Part shown: in pieces, positions 1-7,475 of the stretch
How the letters are laid out: each line of letters starts with the position of its first letter
Numbering within the stretch: the stretch's first letter is position 1
Assembly (NCBI GenBank): GCA_050694015.1
Contig: JBOGWY010000171.1
Span: forward strand, 1-18,147
Direction: 5' to 3'
Source: JBOGWY01 sp050694015
GTDB taxonomy: Bacteria; Actinomycetota; CADDZG01; WHSQ01
DNA: 18,147 nt
Notes under the pieces: model-generated
What the model saw: only the letters and a program-made list of their open reading frames with translations
The model's database searches: none
What the model was told of the DNA's origin: nothing
Translations under genes and position numbers: made by a program

Positions 1-1534
1 AGTTGACGGTGTAGGGCCCGTTGCAAGGGGCCTTGCAGGAAGACACGCTGTGCCGCACCAGGCCCCCGGCATAGTCCTCGTTGATGAAGGTCAGCGGCTC
101 GCCCTTCTCGACCACCGGCGGTCCGAACGGCATGCCCTGTTGTCCGAGGTTGCCCGGCCAGTAGCCGTGTCCGGCGATGTGCACGACGTTCGTCTCCGGT
201 CCCGGCTTCGGGAGGGGGCCCGGCTTGTCGCATCTGGTGCACGTCGGCATCGGGTGATGACTCTCCCACTTCTGGTTCGGGATCGTTCGGATGATCTCGT
301 CCTGCGACGCGTTCGGTTGACCGATGAGCTCGGCGCTGCACCTTTCACTCTCGGAGGTCTTCTCGGACCTGTCGAAGTACATGCCGAAGTAGCTCATCGC
401 GTCGGGATACGCGTACGGCTTGGCGTTGTAGGCGCCGTTGATGACCAGCCGATCACCCTTGCGGACGTGGAGACGCCACTCGGGCTGAGTGAGCCCCATC
501 TGGAACTCCGAAGAGGGGAACACGTTGTTGCGCGTGATCGTCCGGCTGTACACCGCGGTCGTGCCCGGATAGCGGTCGCCGTCCTCGGGACACGGACTCT
601 TCTTCGACCCGAGATTGGATAAGACCACTCCCTTGGAGCCCGGATGCGCGTGTCCGGCACCTATGACGAGTGTCCCGTCCCACGGTGCCTCCCACGTCTG
701 CCCGAGGCCGGGGGTCACTTCGCACGTCTTGAATGGGTTGCAGTAGTTGGAGTGAGGGCCGATGTTCTTCTTCGTCGTGCTCAGCGGGTAATCGAACATG
801 CCACCCGTACGAGGGACGTTGAACGTCGACCCGATGAGTACCGGTGTCAGGGGTCGGTAGTCGTGACCGGTTGCTTCCTCGATCTGGTCGTGAGTTCCGA
901 ACACGTACTGGATCTTGACCCTGATGTAGACGACGTGAGCTTCAGCCGTCTTGTTGTGGAGCATCGAGAGGAACGAGATGCGGTCCCCACGATTCAACGG
1001 GACGCCGTAACGCATGCCCTTCTTGTAATCGGGATCCATCTTGGCGGCGGGCTCGATGCTGCCCTGAGTGCGTTCCTCGCCCGTCCCGTAGAACCAGCGG
1101 TGGGAATCTGGATTGTCGGGGTCGAGCCAGAACCAGTGCGCGTGGTGGATGTGGATCTCGTGCGACGACGCCATCGTGCCGTCCGGATAGACGACCTGGG
1201 GGATGAACCCGACCGCATAGCCGTCGGCCCCGGCGATCTCCGCTTCGATGCGCGTCAGGTCGGAGCCCGGATGGATCGTGTAGGGGCCGTAGTCGAGAGT
1301 CACCCACTCCTCGGTCCCGGGATCGCGCGGGATCCATTGCATCGCGCGGCTCAGAGGGTTACCTGGTTCCTGCGCGACGGTCAGGTCCTCCGGCGCGTCG
1401 GCTCCGGCGAGGCCGCCAAGGCCCTCCAGCGTGATGACCTGCTTCGGGTCCGTGGGCTCGCCCTGGGCGATCGCCGGCACCACCAGGACCGCACCCATCA
1501 GTGCCGCGCAGAAAGAAAGGAGAAATCGTCGCAT
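1..1534 (-). CDS. Secreted probable copper protein: PHM-like region plus C-terminal cupredoxin-like region (3' end cut)
   Basis: This frame is open from an ATG at 1534 to the left edge, giving 511 residues with no stop; the other two minus frames carry only short shadow ORFs. The ATG follows a GGGGG ribosome-binding stretch. The N-terminus is a Sec signal peptide (MRRF, hydrophobic core, probable cleavage after AIA near residue 23). Histidine-rich motifs follow in order: IHIHHAHW, then GAGHAHPG, then an aromatic/Met segment (MSYFGMYFD). This order recalls the HH, HxH and Met copper ligands of PHM/DBH-type copper monooxygenases. The visible C-terminus (FINEDYAGGLVRHSV, then SCKAPCNGPYTVN) resembles a type-1 copper cupredoxin, with candidate His and Cys ligands; the rest lies outside the window. 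The signal peptide and histidine motifs are seen; copper binding and any monooxygenase activity are inferred. It could instead be a non-catalytic copper-binding surface protein. Confidence 0.7.
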   Translation of the reverse strand, partial: MRRFLLSFCAALMGAVLVVPAIAQGEPTDPKQVITLEGLGGLAGADAPEDLTVAQEPGNPLSRAMQWIPRDPGTEEWVTLDYGPYTIHPGSDLTRIEAEIAGADGYAVGFIPQVVYPDGTMASSHEIHIHHAHWFWLDPDNPDSHRWFYGTGEERTQGSIEPAAKMDPDYKKGMRYGVPLNRGDRISFLSMLHNKTAEAHVVYIRVKIQYVFGTHDQIEEATGHDYRPLTPVLIGSTFNVPRTGGMFDYPLSTTKKNIGPHSNYCNPFKTCEVTPGLGQTWEAPWDGTLVIGAGHAHPGSKGVVLSNLGSKKSPCPEDGDRYPGTTAVYSRTITRNNVFPSSEFQMGLTQPEWRLHVRKGDRLVINGAYNAKPYAYPDAMSYFGMYFDRSEKTSESERCSAELIGQPNASQDEIIRTIPNQKWESHHPMPTCTRCDKPGPLPKPGPETNVVHIAGHGYWPGNLGQQGMPFGPPVVEKGEPLTFINEDYAGGLVRHSVSSCKAPCNGPYTVN

Positions 1535-1576
1535 TCGCGTTTGCCCCCTTTAAGTGACCTATTGAGGGACGGCTTC

Positions 1577-1591
1577 GCCCCCGCCGGGGGC
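1577..1591 (-). other. GC hairpin in the gap between the ThDP enzyme and the copper protein
   Basis: GCCCCC and GGGGGC are separated by three bases, giving a perfect 6-bp stem in the 115-bp gap 1535-1649. On the transcribed strand no T-run follows, so it is at best a weak or factor-assisted terminator of the upstream gene, or a structured 5' leader of the secreted copper protein. I see nothing else in this gap apart from the ribosome-binding stretch of that gene. Confidence 0.3.
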
Positions 1592-1649
1592 TATTCCTCC
1601 CGCGGCGAGCCGACCTTCTAGGCGCTTACCCCGACCGAATGCAGCTTAT

Positions 1650-3353
1650 TCAGGCGAGATTCGACGACCTGGGGTAGGCGATCGTCGGGTCGGTCATCAC
1701 GTTGACGACCGTGGGCTCGCCGGATTCGAAGGCCCGCTTCAGGGCGGGCTGGAGCTCGTCGGGCTCGGTCACCAGCTCGCCCCGGCCCCCGAATGCTTCC
1801 ATCATCTGGTCGTAGCGGAGCCCGGGCTGCAGGTCGGTCGCGACGTCGTAGCCGTAGAGCGCCTGCATCGGAAACTTCTCGAGCGCCCAGATCCCGTTGT
1901 TACCGATCACCGCGACGACGGGAAGCTTGTGCCGCACGAGCGACTCGAGGTCCGAGGCCGCGAAACCGACCGCCCCATCACCGTAGAGAAGGACGATCTG
2001 CTTGTCCGGATGCGCGAGCCGCGCCGCCATCGCGTAGCCGGGGCCGACGCCGAGGCACCCGAAGGGGCCGGGATCGAGCCAACAGCCGGGCTCGTACGAC
2101 GGCACCTCACGTCCCGCATAGGACACGAAGTCGCCGCCGTCGCCGATCACGATCGCATCGCGTTCGAGCATCGGCACCAGGTCCCCGTACACGCGCATCG
2201 GGTGGATCGGCGTCGCGTCGGAACGGAGCTCGACCTGAGCCGCGTCGCGCTTGGCTTCCTCGGCCTCGCGCAACGTCTCATGCCACGCTTTCGTGTCTGC
2301 CGGTCTATCGATCGCAGCGCTGAGGGCCGCGAAAGTGAGATCGAGTGGCGCGCCGATCGACGCTTCGAGCGTGACGTGACCTGCGATGTGCTCGGGATGG
2401 GAGTCGAGATGCACGACCTTGGCGCTCCCGAACTGCCCGAACCCGAGCCGAAAGTCGAGCGGTGTACCCGCGATGATCACGAGGTCTGCTTCCTTCATCC
2501 CTTTGCTCCGGCTGCGCGCGAACGCGAGCCGGTGATCGGCCGGGATGCAGCCGCGGCCCTGGCCGTTGACGAAGACGGGCAGTTCGGCTGCCTCTGCGAG
2601 CGCGACGAGAGCCTCCTCCGCGTGATCCATCCACACGTTCGAGCCCGCGACGAGGATCGGGCGCTCGGCGTTCGTGATCAGCGACGCGACCTTCTCGACG
2701 TCGGCTCCGTCGGGCGTCGTGACCAACAGCGGCGGGGCGACCTCGAATCCCATATCGATCACGTTGAACAGGACGTCCATCGGGAAGTCGAGGAACCGGG
2801 GGCCGCGCGGCGGTGTCACTGCGTCGTGGATCGCGTCGAGTAGGTCGCGGGCGATCGAGCCCGTTTCCGTGACGGTTCGAGACGGCGCGAGCGGATCGAC
2901 GAAGGGAACGTGGTCGATCTCCTGCAGCGACCCTTGTCCCCACCGGAACTGGGGAGCGCGGCCCCCGAGCGCCAGCACCGGGACCCGGTTGAACTTCGCC
3001 TGGGCGAGGGCACTCATAGCGTTCGTGACCCCCGGGCCTGCGGTGATCACGGCAACACCGGGCGTGCGGGTGATGCGGGCCCAGCCCTCGGCGGCGAAAC
3101 CGGCCGTCATCTCGTGACGCACGTCCACGATCCGGATGCCCTCCTTATGGCACCCGTCGTGGAACGGGAAGATGTGGCCTCCCGACAGCGTGAAGATGTG
3201 GGTGATGCCCGCTGCTTTCATCGCGCGGGCCGCGATCAGACCGCCGTGGCCTTGCTCGTCCGACGCCGCCTTACCGACCGCGACGAGTTCGTCGACCGGG
3301 GCGCGCCAGGTTCCTTCGCCATAGTTCTGAGGATCGATGGGGCCGCTGGTCAC
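1650..3353 (-). CDS. Thiamine-diphosphate enzyme, acetolactate synthase / 2-hydroxyacyl-CoA lyase-like
   Basis: 567 residues from a GTG start, the usual length of the pyruvate-oxidase/acetolactate-synthase superfamily. The N-terminal pyrimidine-binding domain has the catalytic glutamate in VDVRHE (E81), followed by AGFAAEGWAR and a TAGPGVTNAM segment. A central domain follows, and the C-terminal pyrophosphate domain has the metal-binding GDG (458-460) and NN (485-486). All cofactor residues are present, so the enzyme should be active on a 2-oxoacid or 2-hydroxyacyl-CoA. The sequence does not fix the substrate: I see no regulatory subunit gene nearby, which argues against the biosynthetic acetolactate synthase, and the GGHIFPFHDG segment fits the broader family. 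The start has only a weak ribosome-binding site and sits 188 bp behind the preceding gene, so it may have its own promoter or a structured leader. Confidence 0.85.
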   Translation of the reverse strand: MTSGPIDPQNYGEGTWRAPVDELVAVGKAASDEQGHGGLIAARAMKAAGITHIFTLSGGHIFPFHDGCHKEGIRIVDVRHEMTAGFAAEGWARITRTPGVAVITAGPGVTNAMSALAQAKFNRVPVLALGGRAPQFRWGQGSLQEIDHVPFVDPLAPSRTVTETGSIARDLLDAIHDAVTPPRGPRFLDFPMDVLFNVIDMGFEVAPPLLVTTPDGADVEKVASLITNAERPILVAGSNVWMDHAEEALVALAEAAELPVFVNGQGRGCIPADHRLAFARSRSKGMKEADLVIIAGTPLDFRLGFGQFGSAKVVHLDSHPEHIAGHVTLEASIGAPLDLTFAALSAAIDRPADTKAWHETLREAEEAKRDAAQVELRSDATPIHPMRVYGDLVPMLERDAIVIGDGGDFVSYAGREVPSYEPGCWLDPGPFGCLGVGPGYAMAARLAHPDKQIVLLYGDGAVGFAASDLESLVRHKLPVVAVIGNNGIWALEKFPMQALYGYDVATDLQPGLRYDQMMEAFGGRGELVTEPDELQPALKRAFESGEPTVVNVMTDPTIAYPRSSNLA

Positions 3354-3392
3354 GGCCGGGAGCCTACGCCACCGCCGTTCGCGTCTCGGGAG

Positions 3393-3430
3393 CTCTGCCT
3401 ACCTGCGCGGTGGGCCGCGAGGCTCAAACC
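3393..3430. repeat. Copy 1 of an imperfect ~38-bp direct repeat
   Basis: It aligns without gaps to 3495-3532 with about 30 of 38 identical bases. The shared core reads CTACCTG.G.GGTGGGC.G.GAGGCTCA on the plus strand. Part of it (CCTACC with GGTGGG, one G-U pair) can form a short plus-strand hairpin. It lies in the non-coding gap before the ThDP enzyme gene. Confidence 0.65.
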
Positions 3431-3494
3431 CGTTTCGGGTGCGGATACCGGCCGATCCGACCGGTGGACGCGTTCAGATCTGGGGAACGCGGAC

Positions 3495-3532
3495 GTCTAC
3501 CTACCTGGGAGGTGGGCAGAGAGGCTCAGACG
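3495..3532. repeat. Copy 2 of an imperfect ~38-bp direct repeat
   Basis: It starts 102 bp after copy 1. Here the inverted part is complete on the plus strand: CCTACCT pairs with AGGTGGG across a three-base loop, counting one G-U pair, and the outer CGTCT and AGACG could close a larger structure. It abuts a 15-base palindrome at the end of the preceding gene. Confidence 0.65.
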
Positions 3533-3542
3533 CGGCGCGTCT
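3528..3542. other. Palindrome overlapping the stop of the small acidic gene
   Basis: AGACGCGGCGCGTCT is a perfect inverted repeat with 7-base arms around one central base. It begins inside repeat copy 2 and ends on the first base of the TAA stop of the 92-residue gene. As RNA it could fold to a 5-6 bp stem, so it may help end or stabilise the korAB transcript. There is no T-run after it. Confidence 0.35.
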
Positions 3543-3820
3543 TATTCGTGGGCGGTGAAGCGGGTGCCGTGCGTGTCGCCGGTCGCGGCCGTCTCGCCGG
3601 ACGAGCGACGGATCACGTTGTCGTCCTCCGGCTCGAGCTCGTAGGCCTCGGCGGTGCGTGCCTCCGAATCCTCGAGGATCCGGCGGGCCGCGCGGCGGGC
3701 GGCATCGATGTCCTCGTGGGGATGGTTGTCCTCGCTGTCGCGGAGGAGCTTCTGGGCGAGGCGCTCGACCTTCTCTTCGGAGACGGTCACGGCCTCGGGA
3801 CGGTCCGCGTTATCGGCCAT
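3542..3820 (-). CDS. Small acidic helical protein of unknown function downstream of korB
   Basis: 92 residues from an ATG at 3820, preceded by GAAGGGG at good spacing and starting 13 bases after the korB stop, so it is probably co-translated with korAB. The open frame continues upstream but that part is korB shadow. I do not recognise a family. Residues about 14-60 look strongly helical and charged (EEKVERLAQKLL, then AARRAARRILEDSEART), and the tail is polar and probably disordered. There is no signal peptide, no membrane segment and no cysteine for a cofactor. By position it could be an accessory or regulatory protein of the KOR complex, but nothing in the sequence proves this. Confidence 0.75.
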   Translation of the reverse strand: MADNADRPEAVTVSEEKVERLAQKLLRDSEDNHPHEDIDAARRAARRILEDSEARTAEAYELEPEDDNVIRRSSGETAATGDTHGTRFTAHE

Positions 3821-3833
3821 GACTTCGCCCCTT

Positions 3834-4901
3834 CTATCCCACGGTCCAGGTGTCTCCCGAACCGAGCAAACGATCGAGGTCGCCCGGGCCCTGCTGGTCT
3901 GCAGCGACCCGGAGCTGATGCTCCATCCCATCACCATAAGCGGGGCGAGCGATATCGCGGAAGACCCCGAGGGGCGTGGGCCCCGTCGGCCCATCCGCGA
4001 GGCGGGAAAGGGCGAACGCCAGGCCCGGATCGTCGCGATGTTCGTCGTGCACGAGGAGGTTGCTCTCGCCGACCTCGGCGACGTCGACGATCTCGCAACG
4101 GGCATCGGCGGTCATCCGCACGCCCTTCGCCTTGTCGGGGCCGAAACGGATCGGCTTGCCGTGCTCGAGGTAGATGCGGTTGAGCGAACGCCCGTCTTTA
4201 CCGGTGAGTGCGATGAACGCCCCGTCGTTGAAGATGTTGCAGTTCTGGTAGATCTCGATGAACGCACTGCCGCGGTGCGCGGCCGCACGCCGAACCATCT
4301 CGGGAAGGTGTTTGCGCTCGACGTCGAAAGTACGGGCGACGAAGGTCGCCTCGGAGGCGAGGGCGAGAGAGATCGGGTTGAACGGGTTCTCGAGCGAGCC
4401 GAACGGCGTCGACTTCGTCACCTTCCCTTGCTCGGAGGTCGGTGAGTACTGGCCCTTCGTCAATCCGTAGATCTGGTTGTTGAAGAGAAGGATCTTGAGG
4501 TTCACGTTGCGACGCAACGCGTGGATCAGGTGGTTGCCGCCGATAGAGAGCCCGTCACCGTCACCTGTGACGACGAACACCGTGAGATCGGGCCGGGCCG
4601 CCGCGAGACCGGTTGCGATCGCGGGAGCACGGCCATGGATCCCGTGCATGCCGTATGTGTTCATGTAGTACGGGAAGCGGCTGGAACAGCCGATCCCCGA
4701 CACGAACACGGTCTTCTCGCGCGCGATGCCGAGCTCCGGCATCACAGCTTGCACCGCCGCGAGGATGGCGTAGTCACCACACCCGGGGCACCACCGGATC
4801 TCCTGGTCGGAGACGAAGTCGTCGCGCGTTAGCGTTCCGACGCCGCCGGAACCTTCGGTTACGCCGCGGTCCTTGTTCCGTTCGTTGCCGTTGGTCGCCA
4901 T
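3834..4901 (-). CDS. korB: 2-oxoacid (2-oxoglutarate type):ferredoxin oxidoreductase, beta subunit
   Basis: 355 residues from the ATG at 4901, two bases after the korA stop; the longer open frame upstream is korA shadow. The beta subunit holds thiamine diphosphate and, with KorA, converts a 2-oxoacid plus CoA to acyl-CoA and CO2 while reducing ferredoxin. Visible motifs are CPGCGDY (38-44) and IGCSSR (70-75), which supply cysteines for the [4Fe-4S] cluster, GDGDG (113-117) and NN (141-142) for metal and cofactor, and TKGQYSPTS (from 148), typical of this family. The mycobacterial KorAB pair, a 2-oxoglutarate enzyme, is the closest type I can recall; substrate preference is inferred from that resemblance. 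Order and spacing with korA indicate one translational unit. Confidence 0.92.
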   Translation of the reverse strand: MATNGNERNKDRGVTEGSGGVGTLTRDDFVSDQEIRWCPGCGDYAILAAVQAVMPELGIAREKTVFVSGIGCSSRFPYYMNTYGMHGIHGRAPAIATGLAAARPDLTVFVVTGDGDGLSIGGNHLIHALRRNVNLKILLFNNQIYGLTKGQYSPTSEQGKVTKSTPFGSLENPFNPISLALASEATFVARTFDVERKHLPEMVRRAAAHRGSAFIEIYQNCNIFNDGAFIALTGKDGRSLNRIYLEHGKPIRFGPDKAKGVRMTADARCEIVDVAEVGESNLLVHDEHRDDPGLAFALSRLADGPTGPTPLGVFRDIARPAYGDGMEHQLRVAADQQGPGDLDRLLGSGDTWTVG

Positions 4902-4903
4902 AG

Positions 4904-6760
4904 CTAATCGATGATCCTCAGTAGTTCGTCTTCTAGTTGTCCGGCTCGGAACGGGAGGCCGCGCACCTGGTTGATCGAGATGGTGTCGACGAGGAACTCG
5001 GAGCGGAGCAGCTTCGACAGCTGCCCCATGTTCATCTCGGGCACGACGATCTTGTCGAACCGCTCGAGGACCTCCCGCGTGTTCTTCGGGAACGGATTGA
5101 GGTGCTTTAGATGCGCGCGGCCGATCTTCTTGCCCCGCGCGCGCAGGCGCCGGACCGCGGCGCCGATCGCGCCGTAGGTCGAGCCCCACCCGACGATCAG
5201 TACCTTCGCGTCCTCATCGGCGTCGAACTCGAGAGGATCGATGTCTTCCTCGATCGCCTTGATCTTCGCTTGACGCAACAGGGTCATCAGGTGGTGGTTG
5301 TCCGGGTCGTAAGAGATGTTGCCGGTCCCATCGGCCTTCTCGATGCCCCCGATGCGGTGCTCGAGCCCGGGCGTTCCGGGGATCGCCCACGGCCTCGCGA
5401 GCGTGACGTCGTCCCGCAGGAACGGCCAGAAGTCCTCGCCGGCGTTGGGCTGCGACGCGAACTTGACCGAGATGTCGGGCAGCTTCTCCGACTTCGGGAT
5501 GCGCCACGGCTCGGCCCCGTTCGCGAGGTAACCGTCCGACAGGTAGATGACCGGCGTCATGTACTTGAGAGCCAGGCGGGCGGCCTCGATCGAGCCCCAG
5601 AAACAGGAGGCCGGCGAGTAGGACGACACGATCGGAAGCGGCGCTTCCCCGTGCCGCCCGTACATCGCATGGAGCAGGTCGGACTGTTCGGTCTTCGTCG
5701 GGAGCCCGGTCGACGGGCCCCCACGCTGGATGTCCACGATGATCATCGGGAGTTCCATCGAGAGCGCGAGCCCGATCGCCTCGGACTTGAGGTCGAGGCC
5801 GGGTCCCGACGTCGTCGTCACCGCGAGGTGACCGGAGAACGCGGCTCCGATACACATGCTTGCCGCCGCGATCTCGTCTTCGGCCTGGATCGTGCGCACG
5901 CCGAAGTTCTTGTGCCGCGACAGTTCGTGGAGCACGTCCGATGCCGGAGTGATCGGGTACGACGCGAGGAACAGCGGCAGCTTCGACTGGACGCTGGCCG
6001 CGATCAAGCCGTACGCGAGCGCTTGGTTACCGGTGATGCGACGGTAATCGCCCGGGGCGAGCGTGGCCGGCTTGACCTCGAACGCACTCAGCTCGGCGGT
6101 CTCGCCGAACGCGTGCCCCGCCTTCAGCGCCGCAACGTTCGATTGCGCGAGGTGCGGCTTCTTGGCGAACTTCTTCTCGAGCCATGCGATCGTGGGTTCG
6201 AGCGGTCGCGAGTACATCCACGACAACACGCCGAGGGCGAACATGTTCTTGGAGCGCTCGGCCTCCTTCTTGTTAACGCCCGCGTCTTTGACCGCATCGA
6301 CGGTCATCGACGTCATCGGGATCTTGGAGATCTGGTAACCGTCGAGTGACCCATCCTCGAGGGGATTCTTAGAGAATCCGACCTTCTCGAGGTTGCGCTC
6401 GTCGAACGCGTCGCTGTTGACGATCAGCAGCCCGCCGGAGATCAGGTCCTTCAGGTTCGCCTTGAGGGCCGCAGGGTTCATCGCGACGAGGACGCTGGGC
6501 TGATCGCCGGGCGTGAGGATGTCGTGGTCGGAGAAATGGATCTGGAAGGCCGAGACACCTGCGAGGGTCCCCGCGGGAGCCCTGATCTCGGCGGGGAAGT
6601 CGGGAAGGGTCGAGAGGTCGTTGCCGAAGACGGCCGAGACGCTGGTGAAGCGATCCCCGGTGAGCTGCATGCCGTCGCCCGAGTCCCCGGCGAAACGGAT
6701 AACGACGCGGTCTATCTCTTTCCGGTCGGCGCCCTTGTCCGGGGCGACCTGGGTGCTCAT
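4904..6760 (-). CDS. korA: 2-oxoacid (2-oxoglutarate type):ferredoxin oxidoreductase, fused gamma-alpha subunit
   Basis: 618 residues from an ATG with AGGAG seven bases upstream. The gamma domain comes first, with GDSGDG at 25-30 and the CoA-handling region to about residue 230. The alpha domain begins near GNQALAYG (about 244), with YPITPASD at 268-275 and the downstream QAEDE and SGPG segments. This gamma-alpha fusion is the standard KorA form in actinobacteria and other aerobes. Together with korB two bases downstream it forms the complete enzyme; the ferredoxin at 7063-7368 is the likely electron acceptor. Such enzymes can replace or bypass the NAD-linked 2-oxoglutarate dehydrogenase. A pyruvate substrate cannot be excluded from sequence alone. 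Confidence 0.93.
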   Translation of the reverse strand: MSTQVAPDKGADRKEIDRVVIRFAGDSGDGMQLTGDRFTSVSAVFGNDLSTLPDFPAEIRAPAGTLAGVSAFQIHFSDHDILTPGDQPSVLVAMNPAALKANLKDLISGGLLIVNSDAFDERNLEKVGFSKNPLEDGSLDGYQISKIPMTSMTVDAVKDAGVNKKEAERSKNMFALGVLSWMYSRPLEPTIAWLEKKFAKKPHLAQSNVAALKAGHAFGETAELSAFEVKPATLAPGDYRRITGNQALAYGLIAASVQSKLPLFLASYPITPASDVLHELSRHKNFGVRTIQAEDEIAAASMCIGAAFSGHLAVTTTSGPGLDLKSEAIGLALSMELPMIIVDIQRGGPSTGLPTKTEQSDLLHAMYGRHGEAPLPIVSSYSPASCFWGSIEAARLALKYMTPVIYLSDGYLANGAEPWRIPKSEKLPDISVKFASQPNAGEDFWPFLRDDVTLARPWAIPGTPGLEHRIGGIEKADGTGNISYDPDNHHLMTLLRQAKIKAIEEDIDPLEFDADEDAKVLIVGWGSTYGAIGAAVRRLRARGKKIGRAHLKHLNPFPKNTREVLERFDKIVVPEMNMGQLSKLLRSEFLVDTISINQVRGLPFRAGQLEDELLRIID

Positions 6761-6806
6761 CTACAAACTCCTAGCCGCGTCTCGTCGGTGGTTTTTTGTT
6801 CACACC

Positions 6807-6840
6807 ACTATAACGGCGCGTAGTCCCAAAACGTTAGGAG
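6807..6840 (-). promoter_or_regulatory. Possible promoter of korAB
   Basis: The 102-bp gap 6761-6862 is visibly richer in A and T than its surroundings. On the minus strand it has TATAGT (6812-6807, five of six to the -10 consensus) about 47 bases before the korA start, but no good -35 box at normal spacing (nearest T-rich stretch TTTTGG, too close). A GTGGT/ACCAC inverted repeat lies just downstream of it. A promoter here is inferred from composition and the -10-like box only. Confidence 0.3.
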
Positions 6841-6862
6841 AAATCGACACAAAACACGCTCG

Positions 6863-7147
6863 CTAGGGTGGAAACACCTTCGCCGTGAGGACATCGGCGA
6901 CGGGGAACTTGCGTTCCTCGCCTCTCTTATTGACGAGTGTCACGACACCCTCTTCGACCGACATCACCACCCCGATCGCTTCCGAGAAGGGATGCGCGGG
7001 ATCGTCGTGCAGGCGAAAGCGGACCGAAACCTTACGACCGAGGAGCCGGTCCCACTCCGTTTCTACTCTTCGCCGCCGCGCTCTTCGGCCGGTGCGAACG
7101 GGCTCTCCATCGCGCCGCCCGACGCGTCGGGGTGTTCCTCGAACCAC
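6863..7147 (-). CDS. SH3-like domain protein (Rv0428c N-terminal domain type), start uncertain
   Basis: The convincing protein begins around WDRLLGRKVSVRFR, just past the ferredoxin stop, and runs to KFPVADVLTAKVFPP at a TAG stop. This matches, from memory, the SH3-like domain found at the N-terminus of actinobacterial GNAT acetyltransferases of the Rv0428c type: a beta-rich 60-70 residue unit with a conserved ADV..AKV.P ending. Here the acetyltransferase part is absent, so it is stand-alone or a remnant. No ATG, GTG or TTG lies in frame between 7066 and the domain; the first in-frame GTG is at 7147, inside the ferredoxin gene, and the residues it would add are arginine-rich and look like shadow. 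The coordinates use that GTG; the true N-terminus is unresolved. Function unknown. Confidence 0.6.
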   Translation of the reverse strand: MVRGTPRRVGRRDGEPVRTGRRARRRRVETEWDRLLGRKVSVRFRLHDDPAHPFSEAIGVVMSVEEGVVTLVNKRGEERKFPVADVLTAKVFPP

Positions 7148-7368
7148 TGCGCGTTCAGCGCGGTGAAGCTGGTCCACTCCGGCGGGACGTTGTCGGCGGG
7201 GAAGATCGCATCGACGGGGCATGCAGGAAGGCAAGCGTCGCAGTCCACGCATTCCTCAGGGTGGATGAAGAGCTGCTCTTCTCCCTCGTAGATGCAGTCG
7301 ACGGGGCATTCGTCGACGCACGCCCGGTCCTTCACGCCGATGCAAGGTTCAGCAATGACGTACGTCAT
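7063..7368 (-). CDS. fdxA: Seven-iron ferredoxin ([3Fe-4S]/[4Fe-4S])
   Basis: 101 residues from an ATG with AGGAGGAA eight bases upstream. Cysteines at 9, 17, 21, 25, 40, 43, 46 and 50 follow the pattern of Azotobacter ferredoxin I and actinobacterial FdxA: 9, 17 and 50 for the 3Fe cluster, 21, 40, 43 and 46 for the 4Fe cluster, and 25 as the free cysteine. The tail after about residue 60, with the aromatic motifs PPEW and NAQWFEEHP, is typical of the actinobacterial form. It is a soluble electron carrier; its position ahead of korAB makes it the likely acceptor of KorAB electrons. The gene lies 107 bp after the preceding lipoprotein gene, so it probably starts its own transcript. Confidence 0.93.
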   Translation of the reverse strand: MTYVIAEPCIGVKDRACVDECPVDCIYEGEEQLFIHPEECVDCDACLPACPVDAIFPADNVPPEWTSFTALNAQWFEEHPDASGGAMESPFAPAEERGGEE

Positions 7369-7475
7369 CAGATGTTTCCTCCTGATTTACTCGGTGTTGA
7401 GAAGGCCATGATACCCAGTGCTCGCGTTACCCAGAAGCATGCGTGACGAACATGCACGCTTTGCTTGTGCGCTTG

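Noticed and set aside
644..1621. 325-codon plus-strand open frame opposite the secreted copper protein
   Set aside because: The minus strand is open through the whole region with a signal peptide and conserved-looking motifs; the plus-strand product has none.
3354..3541. TPP riboswitch ahead of the ThDP enzyme gene
   Set aside because: The idea was tempting because the enzyme uses ThDP, but the CUGAGA and the conserved second-helix sequences of the TPP riboswitch are absent, and the riboswitch usually controls synthesis or uptake genes.
5111..6349. 412-codon plus-strand open frame opposite korA
   Set aside because: It is the antisense shadow of a gene with clear KorA motifs; its product is rich in Arg, Asp and Val in the way expected from GC-rich complementary codons, and it shows no recognisable domain.
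7369..7475. Terminator after lipoprotein A in the gap before the ferredoxin
   Set aside because: The 107-bp gap has only 5-bp inverted repeats (GCATG/CATGC and GCGTG/CACGC) with long loops and no T-run; the only firm element in it is the ferredoxin ribosome-binding site.
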